Positions 51,503-60,418 of a stretch of 64,000 bases of DNA are shown in pieces. The translations under genes and the position numbers were made by a program. Every line of letters begins with the position of its first letter. Positions within the stretch are counted from its first letter, which is position 1. Below the pieces are notes generated by a model. That model worked only from the letters and a program-made list of their open reading frames with translations. It was not told the origin of the DNA and searched no databases. The stretch spans positions 186,001-250,000 of the forward strand of contig JAUICL010000002.1 of assembly GCA_030427905.1 (NCBI GenBank), in the 5' to 3' direction. This stretch comes from Bacteroidia bacterium. GTDB taxonomy: Bacteria > Bacteroidota > Bacteroidia > Flavobacteriales_D > Cryomorphaceae.

Positions 51503-52272
51503 GATTCGCTTATTTGTTTGAGTTTTCCGACTGGGAGAAAACTGAGATTTCTCGATTTGCAAATATTCAAAAACTGATCCAGAGTTTTGTCAGCACCATC
51601 GAGCCGATCGTGCAAGAGCACCACATCTCCTGCGCGCACTTGGTTTCCGAGCTTCTCGCCGAGAGCTTTCCCCGCTTTTTTTGCAGTGTCGTAAGATCTG
51701 ACATTCCATCCGACAAGTTGCATTTCAGTTTTGTGTAAGGCCTTTGCTATTCGGGGATTCATGACACCAAATGGGGGTCTGAAAAGTTCACAAGTTAAGG
51801 ACGTATGCTTTTGGATGATTTCATTCGTTTGCTCCATTTCCAAGACAATATCGCTGGGTGATTTTATCGGAAATGTATTGCTATGCGAAAACGAGTGGTT
51901 CCCGATTTCGTGGCCTTCATCTACTATTTGTTTGAAAATTTCGGGATACAGCTCGATGTTCTTCCCGATACAAAAAAAGGTAGCCTTTGCCTGGTGCTTG
52001 CGGAGCACTTCCAGCACGGGCAGTGTATTGGGGTGGGGGCCGTCATCGAAAGTAATGGCGATAGTCCCCGAATCACTACGACCTTTATGAAATCCCCGAG
52101 CGAAAAAATTGAGCCGAATAAAATAGACGCCACAAAAAATAATCAGCGCAAAGATTGACCCCATCCAAATTAGGATGGAATATGGAAGAATCTTCAAAGA
52201 ACTGAGCGCCACTGCCGCCCCGCACGCAAGGATGAAGATGAATAGGGAAATTAAGAAGGGGCTTTTTTTCAA
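51499..52272 (-). CDS. polysaccharide deacetylase-family protein (NodB domain)
   Basis: A 257-residue protein with two N-terminal transmembrane segments (about 5-50) and a NodB homology domain: motif 1 ITFDDGPHPNT, motif 2 HEIGNHSFSHSN, motif 3 RPPFGVM, then NVRSYDT and VVLLHDR. All metal-binding and catalytic residues of carbohydrate esterase family 4 are present, so it should remove N- or O-acetyl groups from a glycan or related substrate. Together with the glycosyltransferase it suggests that a sugar part belongs to the product or its carrier. It overlaps neighbours by 4 bp on both sides. Confidence 0.87.
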   Translation of the reverse strand: MKKSPFLISLFIFILACGAAVALSSLKILPYSILIWMGSIFALIIFCGVYFIRLNFFARGFHKGRSDSGTIAITFDDGPHPNTLPVLEVLRKHQAKATFFCIGKNIELYPEIFKQIVDEGHEIGNHSFSHSNTFPIKSPSDIVLEMEQTNEIIQKHTSLTCELFRPPFGVMNPRIAKALHKTEMQLVGWNVRSYDTAKKAGKALGEKLGNQVRAGDVVLLHDRLDGADKTLDQFLNICKSRNLSFLPVGKLKQISES

Positions 52273-53276
52273 ACCGAAAGAAGGTAGAGGCTATGATTGT
52301 GACCAAGGTAGTTATTGTAGATCAAAACTTTTTTAGGTCTCGTTTTTTCAGGTCTATTCACCCAAATGTCATGGTCAAACCCTTCACCTTGTAATAGCTT
52401 GTCTGCAAGAGCAAGGCCGACCGCACTTGCCGTGTGAAATTCTCCACTAACTTCCTTAAAAGTTCCTACACCAATGCTATCTGAAAGCAGCGATAGCAAA
52501 ATCTGACTAAACGGATCGATTTTTCCTTTTACTGCTCCGAGCAAAACGAGGTCCAATCCGCTATGTAGATCGTGTTTCAGAATGAATTTCTCCAATTTGT
52601 TTTTGAAGTCATCTTTCCCATTCACTTCGAAGGTGAGCAGATCTTCAATCCTTGTTTTTCCCTTCTCAGCTACACCGCTCAAAAGAAAGAAACCAGCACC
52701 TTCACCCACCTTTTTGAGAAAAGCGGATGGTTTACTCAAACAGAGCTTTTGATGTAATTCTTTTACAATTGGGCTGAGTTCATCACTCCCGCCTACAAGT
52801 ACATTGTCTCTTCCTTCCTTGATGTACATCATACCATCCATCAAGGCGTTTTCAAAAGAATGCCCCCTATTGGAGTAGGTCATGTTCTCGCAATGCTGAG
52901 TTTCCAAAAGAGCGATTTGGCCAGCCATTGTGTTGTGGGTCGACTGAATAAACGGGGTAGGAGAGAGCACCGAAGTTTCATCTTCGCTGACCTGGATCAG
53001 AAACTTTTCGCTATCGACTACGCACCCCAAACCAGTACCTACCAGGATGGCGCCGTAATCTGAAATTCCCGAGTCATTTTTGATTTTTGATGAACAGGCG
53101 ATGCTCATTTTGACCACGCGGCTCATTCTTCTTATCAAATTCCGGGGAATGTAGTCGGAGTAGGGTGGCTCATTTGCCTGAATAAAAGAAGTGTCTGCAG
53201 ATTCATTAAGTTCGACATCGCTTCCAAATGAATTGAAGGATGAGATCACTGCGCTCGATTTGATATAGACACTCAT
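52269..53276 (-). CDS. ketosynthase-like chain-length factor
   Basis: A 335-residue thiolase-fold protein related to beta-ketoacyl-ACP synthases but shorter and lacking the catalytic Cys: the region aligned with the active site reads NMTYSNRGHSFENAL, with Ser135 where Cys is expected, and the two active-site His motifs are not recognisable. Such inactive partners pair with a true ketosynthase as a chain-length factor in aryl-polyene and type II polyketide systems. It overlaps the genuine ketosynthase gene upstream by 4 bp, so the two are probably a heterodimer. Confidence 0.8.
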   Translation of the reverse strand: MSVYIKSSAVISSFNSFGSDVELNESADTSFIQANEPPYSDYIPRNLIRRMSRVVKMSIACSSKIKNDSGISDYGAILVGTGLGCVVDSEKFLIQVSEDETSVLSPTPFIQSTHNTMAGQIALLETQHCENMTYSNRGHSFENALMDGMMYIKEGRDNVLVGGSDELSPIVKELHQKLCLSKPSAFLKKVGEGAGFFLLSGVAEKGKTRIEDLLTFEVNGKDDFKNKLEKFILKHDLHSGLDLVLLGAVKGKIDPFSQILLSLLSDSIGVGTFKEVSGEFHTASAVGLALADKLLQGEGFDHDIWVNRPEKTRPKKVLIYNNYLGHNHSLYLLSV

Positions 53277-54463
53277 ACAGCAGAAATGATTACTGAGCTA
53301 CAATTTCCACCAAAACCGAAGGAGTTTGACAGCACATGCTTTATGGACAGCTTAGTAGCATCTTGCGCCGGCGGATTGATACTTTCTATTGGAGCTGTAA
53401 GATTCAGATTGGGACAGACCTTTTGCTCTCGGATGGCAATGATCGAGATCACGGCTTCGACAGAACCAGCGGCTGCCAGCGTGTGTCCTGTGTAAGCTTT
53501 TGTGGAGCTATAGGGTGGAATCTTCGTTCCGAAAATTCGTTTCAATGCATTTCCTTCCGAACTGTCGTTAATGGGTGTGGCTGTGCCATGAGCGTTTACA
53601 TAATCTATCTGATCAAGCTGAAGTCCACTGTTTTCGATAGCCGAATTCATTGCCATGTAAGCTCCATTTCCTTCTTCGGATGAAGCCGTTTGGTGAAACG
53701 CGTCATTGGCGTTTCCGTAGCCAGATATCTCCGCCAATGCCTTCCCATTTCTTTCTTGAAGTGACTCTTCACTTTCCAGCACCAAATAGGCCGCCCCTTC
53801 GCCTAGGTTTAGCCCTTTTCTATTCATATCAAATGGTTTGCACCAATCTGGATCGAGAATCTGCAAGGATCTAAATCCATTAAAAGTGAATAAAGAAAGG
53901 GCGTCTACGCCACCAACAATCATTCGTTCAGATATCCCGAGCTTAATCATTCGGGCACCTTGCATGATCGAGTTGGTAGAAGATGAGCAGGCTGTACTAA
54001 TTGTACTTCTGAATCCGTTTAGTCCAAAGTGATTGCCCAAGGCGTGACCACTATCACCGCAGTCGTGGTGGAGGTAAGTCGATAAGTCAACACTTTCCTG
54101 AGCGAGCAATTGGCCGTGGATCACTTCGGTCTTGTCCATTCCACCCACTGTGGTGGCATTGATAAAACCGGTTTCGTTGAGTTGATCGGTGTTTAGTTCT
54201 GCCGATTCAATCGCTTCAGACAGAGCATATGCCCCGAGTACAATATTTCGAGACTTGTCATTGAACTCAGCCCATCGGTGCGACTCTGCCAAGTCCTGAG
54301 TCGTTTTCTTGATCTCACCGACGTGGTATGCCCGGTGTTTAGTAGGCAAAATAGAGACAGGGGCAATTCCTGTTTCTTTCGAGAATAGTTTTCGTGCATG
54401 TTCAGCGACCCCAACTCCAAGGGCTGAGATGATTCCTACTCCACTGACATACACTTTCTTCAT
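53273..54463 (-). CDS. beta-ketoacyl-ACP synthase II-like
   Basis: A 396-residue FabF-type condensing enzyme with the full triad: Cys159 in STACSSSTNSI, the first His in NAHGTATPIND and the second in YTGHTLAAAG. It extends the chain with malonyl-ACP. It is directly followed by the ketosynthase-like chain-length factor (4-bp overlap) and preceded by an ACP gene (3-bp gap), the arrangement of a minimal aryl-polyene synthase. Confidence 0.9.
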   Translation of the reverse strand: MKKVYVSGVGIISALGVGVAEHARKLFSKETGIAPVSILPTKHRAYHVGEIKKTTQDLAESHRWAEFNDKSRNIVLGAYALSEAIESAELNTDQLNETGFINATTVGGMDKTEVIHGQLLAQESVDLSTYLHHDCGDSGHALGNHFGLNGFRSTISTACSSSTNSIMQGARMIKLGISERMIVGGVDALSLFTFNGFRSLQILDPDWCKPFDMNRKGLNLGEGAAYLVLESEESLQERNGKALAEISGYGNANDAFHQTASSEEGNGAYMAMNSAIENSGLQLDQIDYVNAHGTATPINDSSEGNALKRIFGTKIPPYSSTKAYTGHTLAAAGSVEAVISIIAIREQKVCPNLNLTAPIESINPPAQDATKLSIKHVLSNSFGFGGNCSSVIISAV

Positions 54464-54466
54464 AGA

Positions 54467-54718
54467 CTACTTGTTGGCTTCAATGAACTGAGCCATAGAA
54501 TCTATGGATTTGAATACTTCTTTTCCTTGCTCTGCTGACTTGAGTTTAAGGCCGTAGTTCTTTTCGAGAAGTACGATTAACTCCAGGGCATCAATTGAAT
54601 CTAACCCCAACTCTGGGCCAAAGAGCGTTTGGTCATTTCCGATATCCTCGGGGCTCATACCTTCGAGATTCAAGATTTCAATGATTTCCTCCTTCAGCTT
54701 TCCTTTCAATTCTTCCAT
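54467..54718 (-). CDS. acyl carrier protein
   Basis: An 83-residue ACP with the phosphopantetheine attachment serine at 41 in GLDSIDALELIVLLEKNYG. Acidic helix II is typical for interaction with ketosynthases. It lies between the short ketosynthase-like gene and the genuine ketosynthase, so it probably carries the growing polyene. It differs clearly from the second ACP at 58180. Confidence 0.93.
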   Translation of the reverse strand: MEELKGKLKEEIIEILNLEGMSPEDIGNDQTLFGPELGLDSIDALELIVLLEKNYGLKLKSAEQGKEVFKSIDSMAQFIEANK

Positions 54719-54733
54719 TTTTGAAGCAGTTGT

Positions 54734-55291
54734 TTACTCAATTTCCTTTTCGTAAAGTGCGAGATGAGCTTCTTGACCATCTTTTGATGAGTCTACCCAT
54801 CCGAGCACGCAATATCTGTATTTTTCTCTTGCAAACAGGTCATTTGCCAAAGATGTCATCATGGAAAGATCATAGTTTTCCATCATGTAGCAAGCCGACT
54901 CACCTGTGATTTTGTGCTTGATGCAAATTTCACCAACCATGATGTTTGGTAAGGTGTACACAAAGACGGCTGGACTTGGGAAAAACTGATCTGGATCACG
55001 GTATGATTCTACGTGTTTGATGTCCGATTCAATACACCCCGACTTTGTTGCCAATAGCACAGCCGTTTTATCGCCGGAAAAATCGATGTCTGGTGTGTTC
55101 TGATCCAAGCAAGTACTAGCTAAAGTAGCTAGTTTGCAGGGCGCATCCATCTTGAAAAACTTGATGTAATTCATTTCCAAAAAGGTGTAAGCTCCCTTCA
55201 GAAACGCAGTGTTGTCCGTGTGGGTGTACACCTGCTTACCGTCCACAAGCAAAGATGAATGTTCGATATGTACGGCTTTGATCAGTCTCAT
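54734..55291 (-). CDS. short ketosynthase-like protein
   Basis: A 185-residue protein resembling part of a ketosynthase fold (TAVLLATKSGCIESDIKHV, then FFPSPAVFVYTLPNIMVGEI and KHKITGESACYMMEN), about half the usual length. No catalytic Cys-His-His set is present. Conserved equivalents occur beside ketosynthases in aryl-polyene loci as 3-oxoacyl-ACP synthase-like proteins. A structural or substrate-channelling role with an ACP is an inference. It starts directly after the stop of the ketosynthase at 55292. Confidence 0.6.
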   Translation of the reverse strand: MRLIKAVHIEHSSLLVDGKQVYTHTDNTAFLKGAYTFLEMNYIKFFKMDAPCKLATLASTCLDQNTPDIDFSGDKTAVLLATKSGCIESDIKHVESYRDPDQFFPSPAVFVYTLPNIMVGEICIKHKITGESACYMMENYDLSMMTSLANDLFAREKYRYCVLGWVDSSKDGQEAHLALYEKEIE

Positions 55292-56470
55292 CTATTTTAT
55301 TTCAAAAACAGCTACGCCATTAAAACCCCCGAATCCGGAAATTGTTTTCAAAAAGTACTTCGACCACTCCAGTTCTAGAGATCGGCTGAGTGCTTTGATT
55401 GGTTTTTCCGTTCCTATGTTTTCCAGTCCGTGGGTGGGCAGTATTTTCTTTGCCGACATTTGATTGTACCCCAAGATAGATTCAATGACACCTGCTGCTC
55501 CCAAAGTGTGGCCGAAATATCCTTTCAGGCTATTGAGCGGCGTATTGTAGAGTCCTGAAATGGTGAAAGCCTTCGATTCCATGTCGTCATTGTATCTTGT
55601 GGCGGTACCGTGGGCAGAAATATAGTCTATGTCGTCGCTCGTGAGTTCGGCACTTTCTAAAGCTTTGCTAACTGCCAAGGCAAGGCCGCTTCCATCACGC
55701 GATGGACCGGAAATGTGATTGGCATCGTTGGTACTCGATCCGCCTAAAACGCGTACTGATTTTTTGAGTGATACATGTTCGTGGCTCCCTTTGCGCAATA
55801 AAATGGCTCCACACCCTTCACCGAGTGAAATTCCATCACGGTCGGCATCATATGGCCTGCACGGCTTAGGGCTAATGGCTTTGAATGCATGAAATCCGCT
55901 AATGATGAAATCGGACAGGACATCGACCCCGCAAACAATCACAGACTCAAACTGACCCAGACGGATGAGTTTTCTGCCCATCACAATAGCCGAAACACCT
56001 GAAATGCAGGCGTTCGAGATAACTACTGGAGTAGAGCGAACTCCAATGGATTCAGCAATAGTTTTGGCGAAAGCGTGCAAATAGACACGACTCAGATCCA
56101 ATCTCAATGGATTGTTTTCGAGCAAGTCTACATTGCCTTTGGTGGTAGAGATAACTAGCCCCGTTTTCTCTAAATCTAAATCTTCCTGACAGGCCAGCAT
56201 CTTTCTAATGGCTTCAATAGCCAAGCGCTCTGCGCGGGTATGTGTGATGCTTAGGTTTGGGGAAATGTCTTCTTCGAAGCGGTTTTGGTCAAATGACGAA
56301 AGCGTTGTTTTTTGGTCGTAGCGTTCATCATCAAGAATCTTAATTCCGGATAATCCATCAAAGCAAGATCGAACTGTCTCCTGCGTATTCACCCCGATCG
56401 GCGAAATGATACAGTCAGCAACGATTGATGTTTGTAACTCACTCAACCCTTCAACCACTTTTGCTTCCAC
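55292..56470 (-). CDS. beta-ketoacyl-ACP synthase II-like
   Basis: A 392-residue FabF-type condensing enzyme with Cys155 in SNACISGVSAIVMG, the first His in SAHGTATRYND and the second in YFGHTLGAAG, so the triad is intact. It is less like housekeeping FabF than the enzyme at 58437 and may have a special starter or chain-length preference. It overlaps the thioesterase gene upstream by 28 bp and abuts the short ketosynthase-like gene. Confidence 0.87.
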   Translation of the reverse strand: MEAKVVEGLSELQTSIVADCIISPIGVNTQETVRSCFDGLSGIKILDDERYDQKTTLSSFDQNRFEEDISPNLSITHTRAERLAIEAIRKMLACQEDLDLEKTGLVISTTKGNVDLLENNPLRLDLSRVYLHAFAKTIAESIGVRSTPVVISNACISGVSAIVMGRKLIRLGQFESVIVCGVDVLSDFIISGFHAFKAISPKPCRPYDADRDGISLGEGCGAILLRKGSHEHVSLKKSVRVLGGSSTNDANHISGPSRDGSGLALAVSKALESAELTSDDIDYISAHGTATRYNDDMESKAFTISGLYNTPLNSLKGYFGHTLGAAGVIESILGYNQMSAKKILPTHGLENIGTEKPIKALSRSLELEWSKYFLKTISGFGGFNGVAVFEIK

Positions 56471-56862
56471 TTCTCAAAAAATGGGGGGATGGTAAGCTGT
56501 AGCTCGCCATCTTTGGTTAGAAATACTTGCACGGATCGCCCTGTGGCTGCCAATTGGCCGGTGGTATTGTTCGTGATGCGGTAGTCAAAAATCAACTTGG
56601 CTGCCGGTGAATCGACGTACCGTGTTTCAATTTCGATTTCGTCTTCGTATTTGATAATCGATTTGTAATTGCACTCCAAATTGACAATGGGCATTGAGAA
56701 GCCCTGACGGTAAACTTGTAAATAGCCTAGATCGTGAATCTTGCCAAATGCCTCGCGACCGTCTTCGAAGTACTTCACATAATTGCCGTGCCAGACTATT
56801 TGAAGGCTATCGACTTCACTAAACCTGACGGAAATACTCGTTTTGTGAATCAGTTCTTTCAT
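56443..56862 (-). CDS. 4-hydroxybenzoyl-CoA thioesterase-like hotdog protein
   Basis: A protein of about 139 residues of the YbgC/FadM thioesterase family: RFSEVDSLQIVWHGNYVKYF carries the catalytic Asp, followed by GREAFG. It would hydrolyse an acyl-CoA or acyl-ACP thioester and so release the chain or edit it. ATG 56862 is chosen because it overlaps the previous stop as ATGA; an upstream ATG at 56889 would add nine residues. Confidence 0.83.
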   Translation of the reverse strand: MKELIHKTSISVRFSEVDSLQIVWHGNYVKYFEDGREAFGKIHDLGYLQVYRQGFSMPIVNLECNYKSIIKYEDEIEIETRYVDSPAAKLIFDYRITNNTTGQLAATGRSVQVFLTKDGELQLTIPPFFEKWKQKWLKG

Positions 56863-57272
56863 TCTTGAATGAATATGCGCATTTCGCAACTAGCCACTAC
56901 TTCATCGCTCACTTGCACTGTGGCTTGTGCTATTTGAATATTCATCACTTCATTGACTATCTCGATTTCAGTTTGAAGCGTTTGTCCGATTTCCGGCAAG
57001 GATTTTATTTCGAGTCCCTTGATGCCCGCTATGAAGCCCACAGGTGGATCTGAATCTGGCGCTGACTCTTGTGCTTTTTTTCCAGCGAAAAGGGCAACTG
57101 TCTGAGCCATGTTTTCTACAAGTCCGCCTTCTGTGAAACGGCCATCTTCACAGAGCACATTATCCGATCTGATTTCAAACTTGGAGCCAGCGCTAGTCGA
57201 TGCAAACGCGGTGAGTTCATCGACCATAACAAAGGGCGGTTTTTGAGGAATAAGGCTGTGAATAGTATCCAT
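56859..57272 (-). CDS. ApeI/FabZ-like hotdog dehydratase
   Basis: A 137-residue hotdog protein (opening HSLIPQKPPFVMVDELTAFA, then GRFTEGGLVENMAQTVALF) close to the 3-hydroxyacyl-ACP dehydratases found in aryl-polyene clusters. The usual FabZ histidine motif is replaced by a shorter form, as in ApeI-type enzymes. It probably makes the trans double bonds of the polyene together with FabG. It overlaps the thioesterase gene by 4 bp. Confidence 0.8.
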   Translation of the reverse strand: MDTIHSLIPQKPPFVMVDELTAFASTSAGSKFEIRSDNVLCEDGRFTEGGLVENMAQTVALFAGKKAQESAPDSDPPVGFIAGIKGLEIKSLPEIGQTLQTEIEIVNEVMNIQIAQATVQVSDEVVASCEMRIFIQE

Positions 57273-57292
57273 TTTAATTCAGATCGACTGGG

Positions 57293-58180
57293 TTAAGAGC
57301 GATGAGTCCCACCCGGAGCTTTGGTTGACCAAAAGTCGTAATAGTTAAACCATTGCAAAGGGTTTTCAAGGACTTTTCTTTCGAGGTGACGGGCGTACTC
57401 TATTACTATTTCTTGCGGTTTTTTGTTTGCCGTGAAAATTTCAGTTGAGCACAAATTGTAGGTTTTCCCTTTCCCTCTGAAGGCAAAAGTAAAAACGTAA
57501 TTGGATTTCAATGTGGAGGCCAGAGCAAAAGGCCCAACGGGAAAGTGTGCTTTGGCTCCGAGAAAGTCAACTTGCACTGTGCGACTTCCTTCCAAAAAGC
57601 GATCGCCGTGTAAGCAGATAAACTCTTTTTCTTCCAGGGCATTTTTAATGGCAAACAAGTGCGACATGTCTTCTTTCATCGGGATGATGTGGAGCTTTTG
57701 CTCGGACTTCACACCGTCTAAGAATGCTTTGATTTTTTCGTGTTCAACTGCGTGCATCAGTACATTGGTGCGGGAAATACGCTCGTCGAGCAGTTGTCCG
57801 GCTACTTCCCAGTTTCCAAGATGAGCGCTGTAGAGAAATCCGCCTTCATTGGCAAGTTTCAGCAGATTCTCTTCACCGTCGAATTTATATCGGAATTGGC
57901 CCTTTTTGCCACTGGCTATGGCCACTTTGTCGATCAGTGTTTTTCCAAAAACCACGAAATTCTGGTAGACAGAACTAAGCGACTTAAGACGAGAGTACCC
58001 AATTCGGGTTCTGAAAAAGGAGTAACTGGATTTTGTAGCCTTTGGGGCAAACACAAAAAAATAAAGTGCTACGAAACGAAGCACCGTGTAGGCTACACCT
58101 AGTCCGAATGTGTTGATGAGAAAAACGAAAATGCGATAACCAGCGAGGCCGCCACGAGTCTTTCCCTTCCAGGAAGACAT
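57293..58180 (-). CDS. LpxL/HtrB-like lysophospholipid acyltransferase
   Basis: A 295-residue membrane-associated acyltransferase with an N-terminal hydrophobic segment (about 14-50), the catalytic motif SAHLGNWEVAGQ and a second block HGDRFLEGSRTVQVDFLG. The family attaches acyl chains from ACP to lipid acceptors, as in lipid A late acylation. In this locus it may place the aryl-polyene chain on a lipid or sugar-lipid acceptor. It overlaps the ACP gene by 1 bp (TAATG), which supports direct use of that ACP. Confidence 0.85.
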   Translation of the reverse strand: MSSWKGKTRGGLAGYRIFVFLINTFGLGVAYTVLRFVALYFFVFAPKATKSSYSFFRTRIGYSRLKSLSSVYQNFVVFGKTLIDKVAIASGKKGQFRYKFDGEENLLKLANEGGFLYSAHLGNWEVAGQLLDERISRTNVLMHAVEHEKIKAFLDGVKSEQKLHIIPMKEDMSHLFAIKNALEEKEFICLHGDRFLEGSRTVQVDFLGAKAHFPVGPFALASTLKSNYVFTFAFRGKGKTYNLCSTEIFTANKKPQEIVIEYARHLERKVLENPLQWFNYYDFWSTKAPGGTHRS

Positions 58181-58428
58181 TAGTTTTGCCCTACTTTGTT
58201 GGCGACGTAATCGTAAAAATCCTGAAAAGTGTGGATGTCAGAAAAGTCTTCGGGTTTTACTTTAAAACCGAAGTTGCTTTCTATTTCAACCACTAAATCG
58301 ACGTAGTCTAAGCTGTCTAGCTCCAAAGACTCTTTCAGATTTGCACTAGGCTCGATCACTGACTCTTCCACCTCAAACTCTTCTACCAAAAAACCATTGA
58401 TGGTTTTTACAATTTCTTCTGTACTCAT
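58180..58428 (-). CDS. acyl carrier protein
   Basis: An 82-residue ACP with attachment serine 39 in ESLELDSLDYVDLVVEIESNF. It sits between a complete FabF-type gene (9-bp gap) and the LpxL-like acyltransferase (TAATG overlap), so it may be the ACP that hands finished chains to the acyltransferase. Confidence 0.93.
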   Translation of the reverse strand: MSTEEIVKTINGFLVEEFEVEESVIEPSANLKESLELDSLDYVDLVVEIESNFGFKVKPEDFSDIHTFQDFYDYVANKVGQN

Positions 58429-58436
58429 ATTTTGGT

Positions 58437-59660
58437 CTACGCTTTAAACTTTCTGATTACAAGGCTCGAGTTAGTACCTCCGAATCCGAAAGAATTCGAC
58501 AAAAATATATCAAAATCTTGGTATCGTGTATCGGCAATGATATTTAATCGTTTTAGCTCGTCATCAGGCTCGACCAAATTGATGTTTGGCGCCATGAATC
58601 CGTTTTGCATCATAATGAGCGAATAGGCTACTTCACTTGCTCCAGCCATCCACATTTCGTGTCCAGTCATCGACTTTGTAGAACTCACAAAAGGCCCATC
58701 ATTTCCGAAAGTTTCGAGAATAGCCTTTCCTTCACTCAGATCTCCAGCAGGAGTCGAAGTAGCGTGTGCATTGATGTATTGAATGTCTGATGCCCGTAAT
58801 CCCGATTCTTTGAGTGCCATTTTCAAGGAGCGCACTGGTCCTTCTACGTTGGGGTGGGAGATGTGGTCGCCATTTGATGAGAAACCATAGCCCAATATTT
58901 CACCTAGAATTGGTGCACCTCTGCGCTGCGCCGATTCGAGCGTTTCAATGATCACCGTGCTGGCACCACCGCTGGGGATGAGTCCATCTCGGCTTTTGTC
59001 AAATGGTCTGGACGCTTTGGTGGGATCATCTTCTCTTATCGAGAAAGTGCTAAGTCCATCAAAACTCCCCATAGAATGATAAGAAACTTCTTGAGCTCCA
59101 CCGCAAATGATGCGCTCCTGCATGCCGTGTTTTAGGAGAAAGTAGCCCATCCCTATGGAGTGAGATCCACTGGCGCAGGCAGCGCTAATGGTCATGTTGA
59201 TTCCTTTCAGCTTCAAAATAGTGGCCAAATTCATGGTCACCGTCGAGTTCATTGACTGAAAGATAGAACCGCTACCGATCAGGGTTGTATCTTTTTTGGC
59301 TCTCAACGCGTCGGTGGCATCAATCACTGGCTTGGCCGATGAGTCGTTCCCATAGAGAATTCCAACTTCATTTTTTTCAAAGAAATCGAGATCCATTTTC
59401 GACATTTCCATCGCTTCCTTCGTGGCCATGTAGGCATACTCACCTTGGGGAGCCAGCCCTACGCGTTGTCGGCGATTTAAGAACGGCTTAAGTTCTGGTG
59501 TTGGCACGATTCCGGTCAAAGCCGATCTGAAGCCATGTTCTTTGCGCTCAGGGTCAATACCTATTCCTGATATACCGTTTTTTAGCGAATGTTCAACTTC
59601 TGAAATGTTTGAGCCCAAACACGAATAAACTCCAATCCCAGTGATTACTACTCGATTCAT
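58437..59660 (-). CDS. beta-ketoacyl-ACP synthase II-like
   Basis: A 407-residue FabF-type ketosynthase with Cys162 in ISAACASGSHSIGMG, the first His in INAHATSTPAGD (Ala where Gly is usual) and the second in SMTGHEMWMAGA. It is full length. It lies between fabG and an ACP gene and is one of three complete condensing enzymes in the cluster, probably the general extender. Confidence 0.9.
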   Translation of the reverse strand: MNRVVITGIGVYSCLGSNISEVEHSLKNGISGIGIDPERKEHGFRSALTGIVPTPELKPFLNRRQRVGLAPQGEYAYMATKEAMEMSKMDLDFFEKNEVGILYGNDSSAKPVIDATDALRAKKDTTLIGSGSIFQSMNSTVTMNLATILKLKGINMTISAACASGSHSIGMGYFLLKHGMQERIICGGAQEVSYHSMGSFDGLSTFSIREDDPTKASRPFDKSRDGLIPSGGASTVIIETLESAQRRGAPILGEILGYGFSSNGDHISHPNVEGPVRSLKMALKESGLRASDIQYINAHATSTPAGDLSEGKAILETFGNDGPFVSSTKSMTGHEMWMAGASEVAYSLIMMQNGFMAPNINLVEPDDELKRLNIIADTRYQDFDIFLSNSFGFGGTNSSLVIRKFKA

Positions 59661-59672
59661 TTTCTAGCCAGT

Positions 59673-60401
59673 TTAAGAGTATAGGCCTCCATTAATTGAA
59701 ATTACTTCGCCAGTGATGTACGATGAGTCGGGTGAAACTAAAAATCCGACTGCGCCAGCAACTTCTTCAGCCGTACCAAAGCGACGCATTGGAATCAGTG
59801 AAGTGAAATCTTTTTCGTTGATGGCGTCCGTCATATCTGTTTTGATAAAACCAGGTGCCACGGCGTTCACTCTGATTTTTCTTCTGGCCACTTCTTGTGC
59901 CAGCGCTTTCGTAGCACCGATCACGCCAGCTTTGGCAGCAGAATAATTGGTTTGTCCTGGAAGTCCCTTCAATCCCGATAGCGATACCACGTTCACGATG
60001 TTTCCATCCTTTGCCTTCATCATTTCAGGCACTATGGCTTTTGTGACGTTGTAGAACCCAGTGAGACTGATGTCGAGCACCTGATCCCATTCGCTATCTT
60101 CCATCCACATCAAGAGATTGTCCTTTTTAATTCCCGCATTGTTGATCAAAACATTGATCTGAGAATCTGGGTTTACTTCGATCCAGCTCTCGATTGTTGT
60201 TCTGGTTTCCGATCTATTTGAAACGTCGAATTTCAACAGCCCTGCACTCACCCCTTCCGCTTCTACAAGCTTCTTGGTTTCAAGTGCGGCGTCTTCATTG
60301 GATGTATAATTGATCAGGATGTGATGCCCCATTTTGGCAAGCTTTAGGCATATAGCTCTGCCTATTCCTCTCGATCCTCCTGTTACTAATGCGTATTTCA
60401 C
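59673..60401 (-). CDS. fabG: 3-oxoacyl-ACP reductase, FabG-like
   Basis: A 242-residue SDR enzyme that reduces 3-oxoacyl-ACP to 3-hydroxyacyl-ACP with NADPH. Motifs are TGGSRGIGRAICLKL, NNAGIKKDNLL, VVSLSGLKGLPGQ and the catalytic YSAAKAG, ending in DSSYITGEVISINGGL as in FabG. It lies 12 bp before the ketosynthase gene in the same operon and supplies the ketoreduction step for the polyene. Confidence 0.92.
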   Translation of the reverse strand: MKYALVTGGSRGIGRAICLKLAKMGHHILINYTSNEDAALETKKLVEAEGVSAGLLKFDVSNRSETRTTIESWIEVNPDSQINVLINNAGIKKDNLLMWMEDSEWDQVLDISLTGFYNVTKAIVPEMMKAKDGNIVNVVSLSGLKGLPGQTNYSAAKAGVIGATKALAQEVARRKIRVNAVAPGFIKTDMTDAINEKDFTSLIPMRRFGTAEEVAGAVGFLVSPDSSYITGEVISINGGLYS

Positions 60402-60418
60402 CGTGATATTTTGTTTTG

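Noticed and set aside
52269-60401. Housekeeping fatty acid synthesis operon
   Set aside because: FabG, FabF and ACP alone would fit, but the lyase, AMP-ligase, Cys-less ketosynthase partners, LolA and halogenase-like enzyme point to a pigment pathway.
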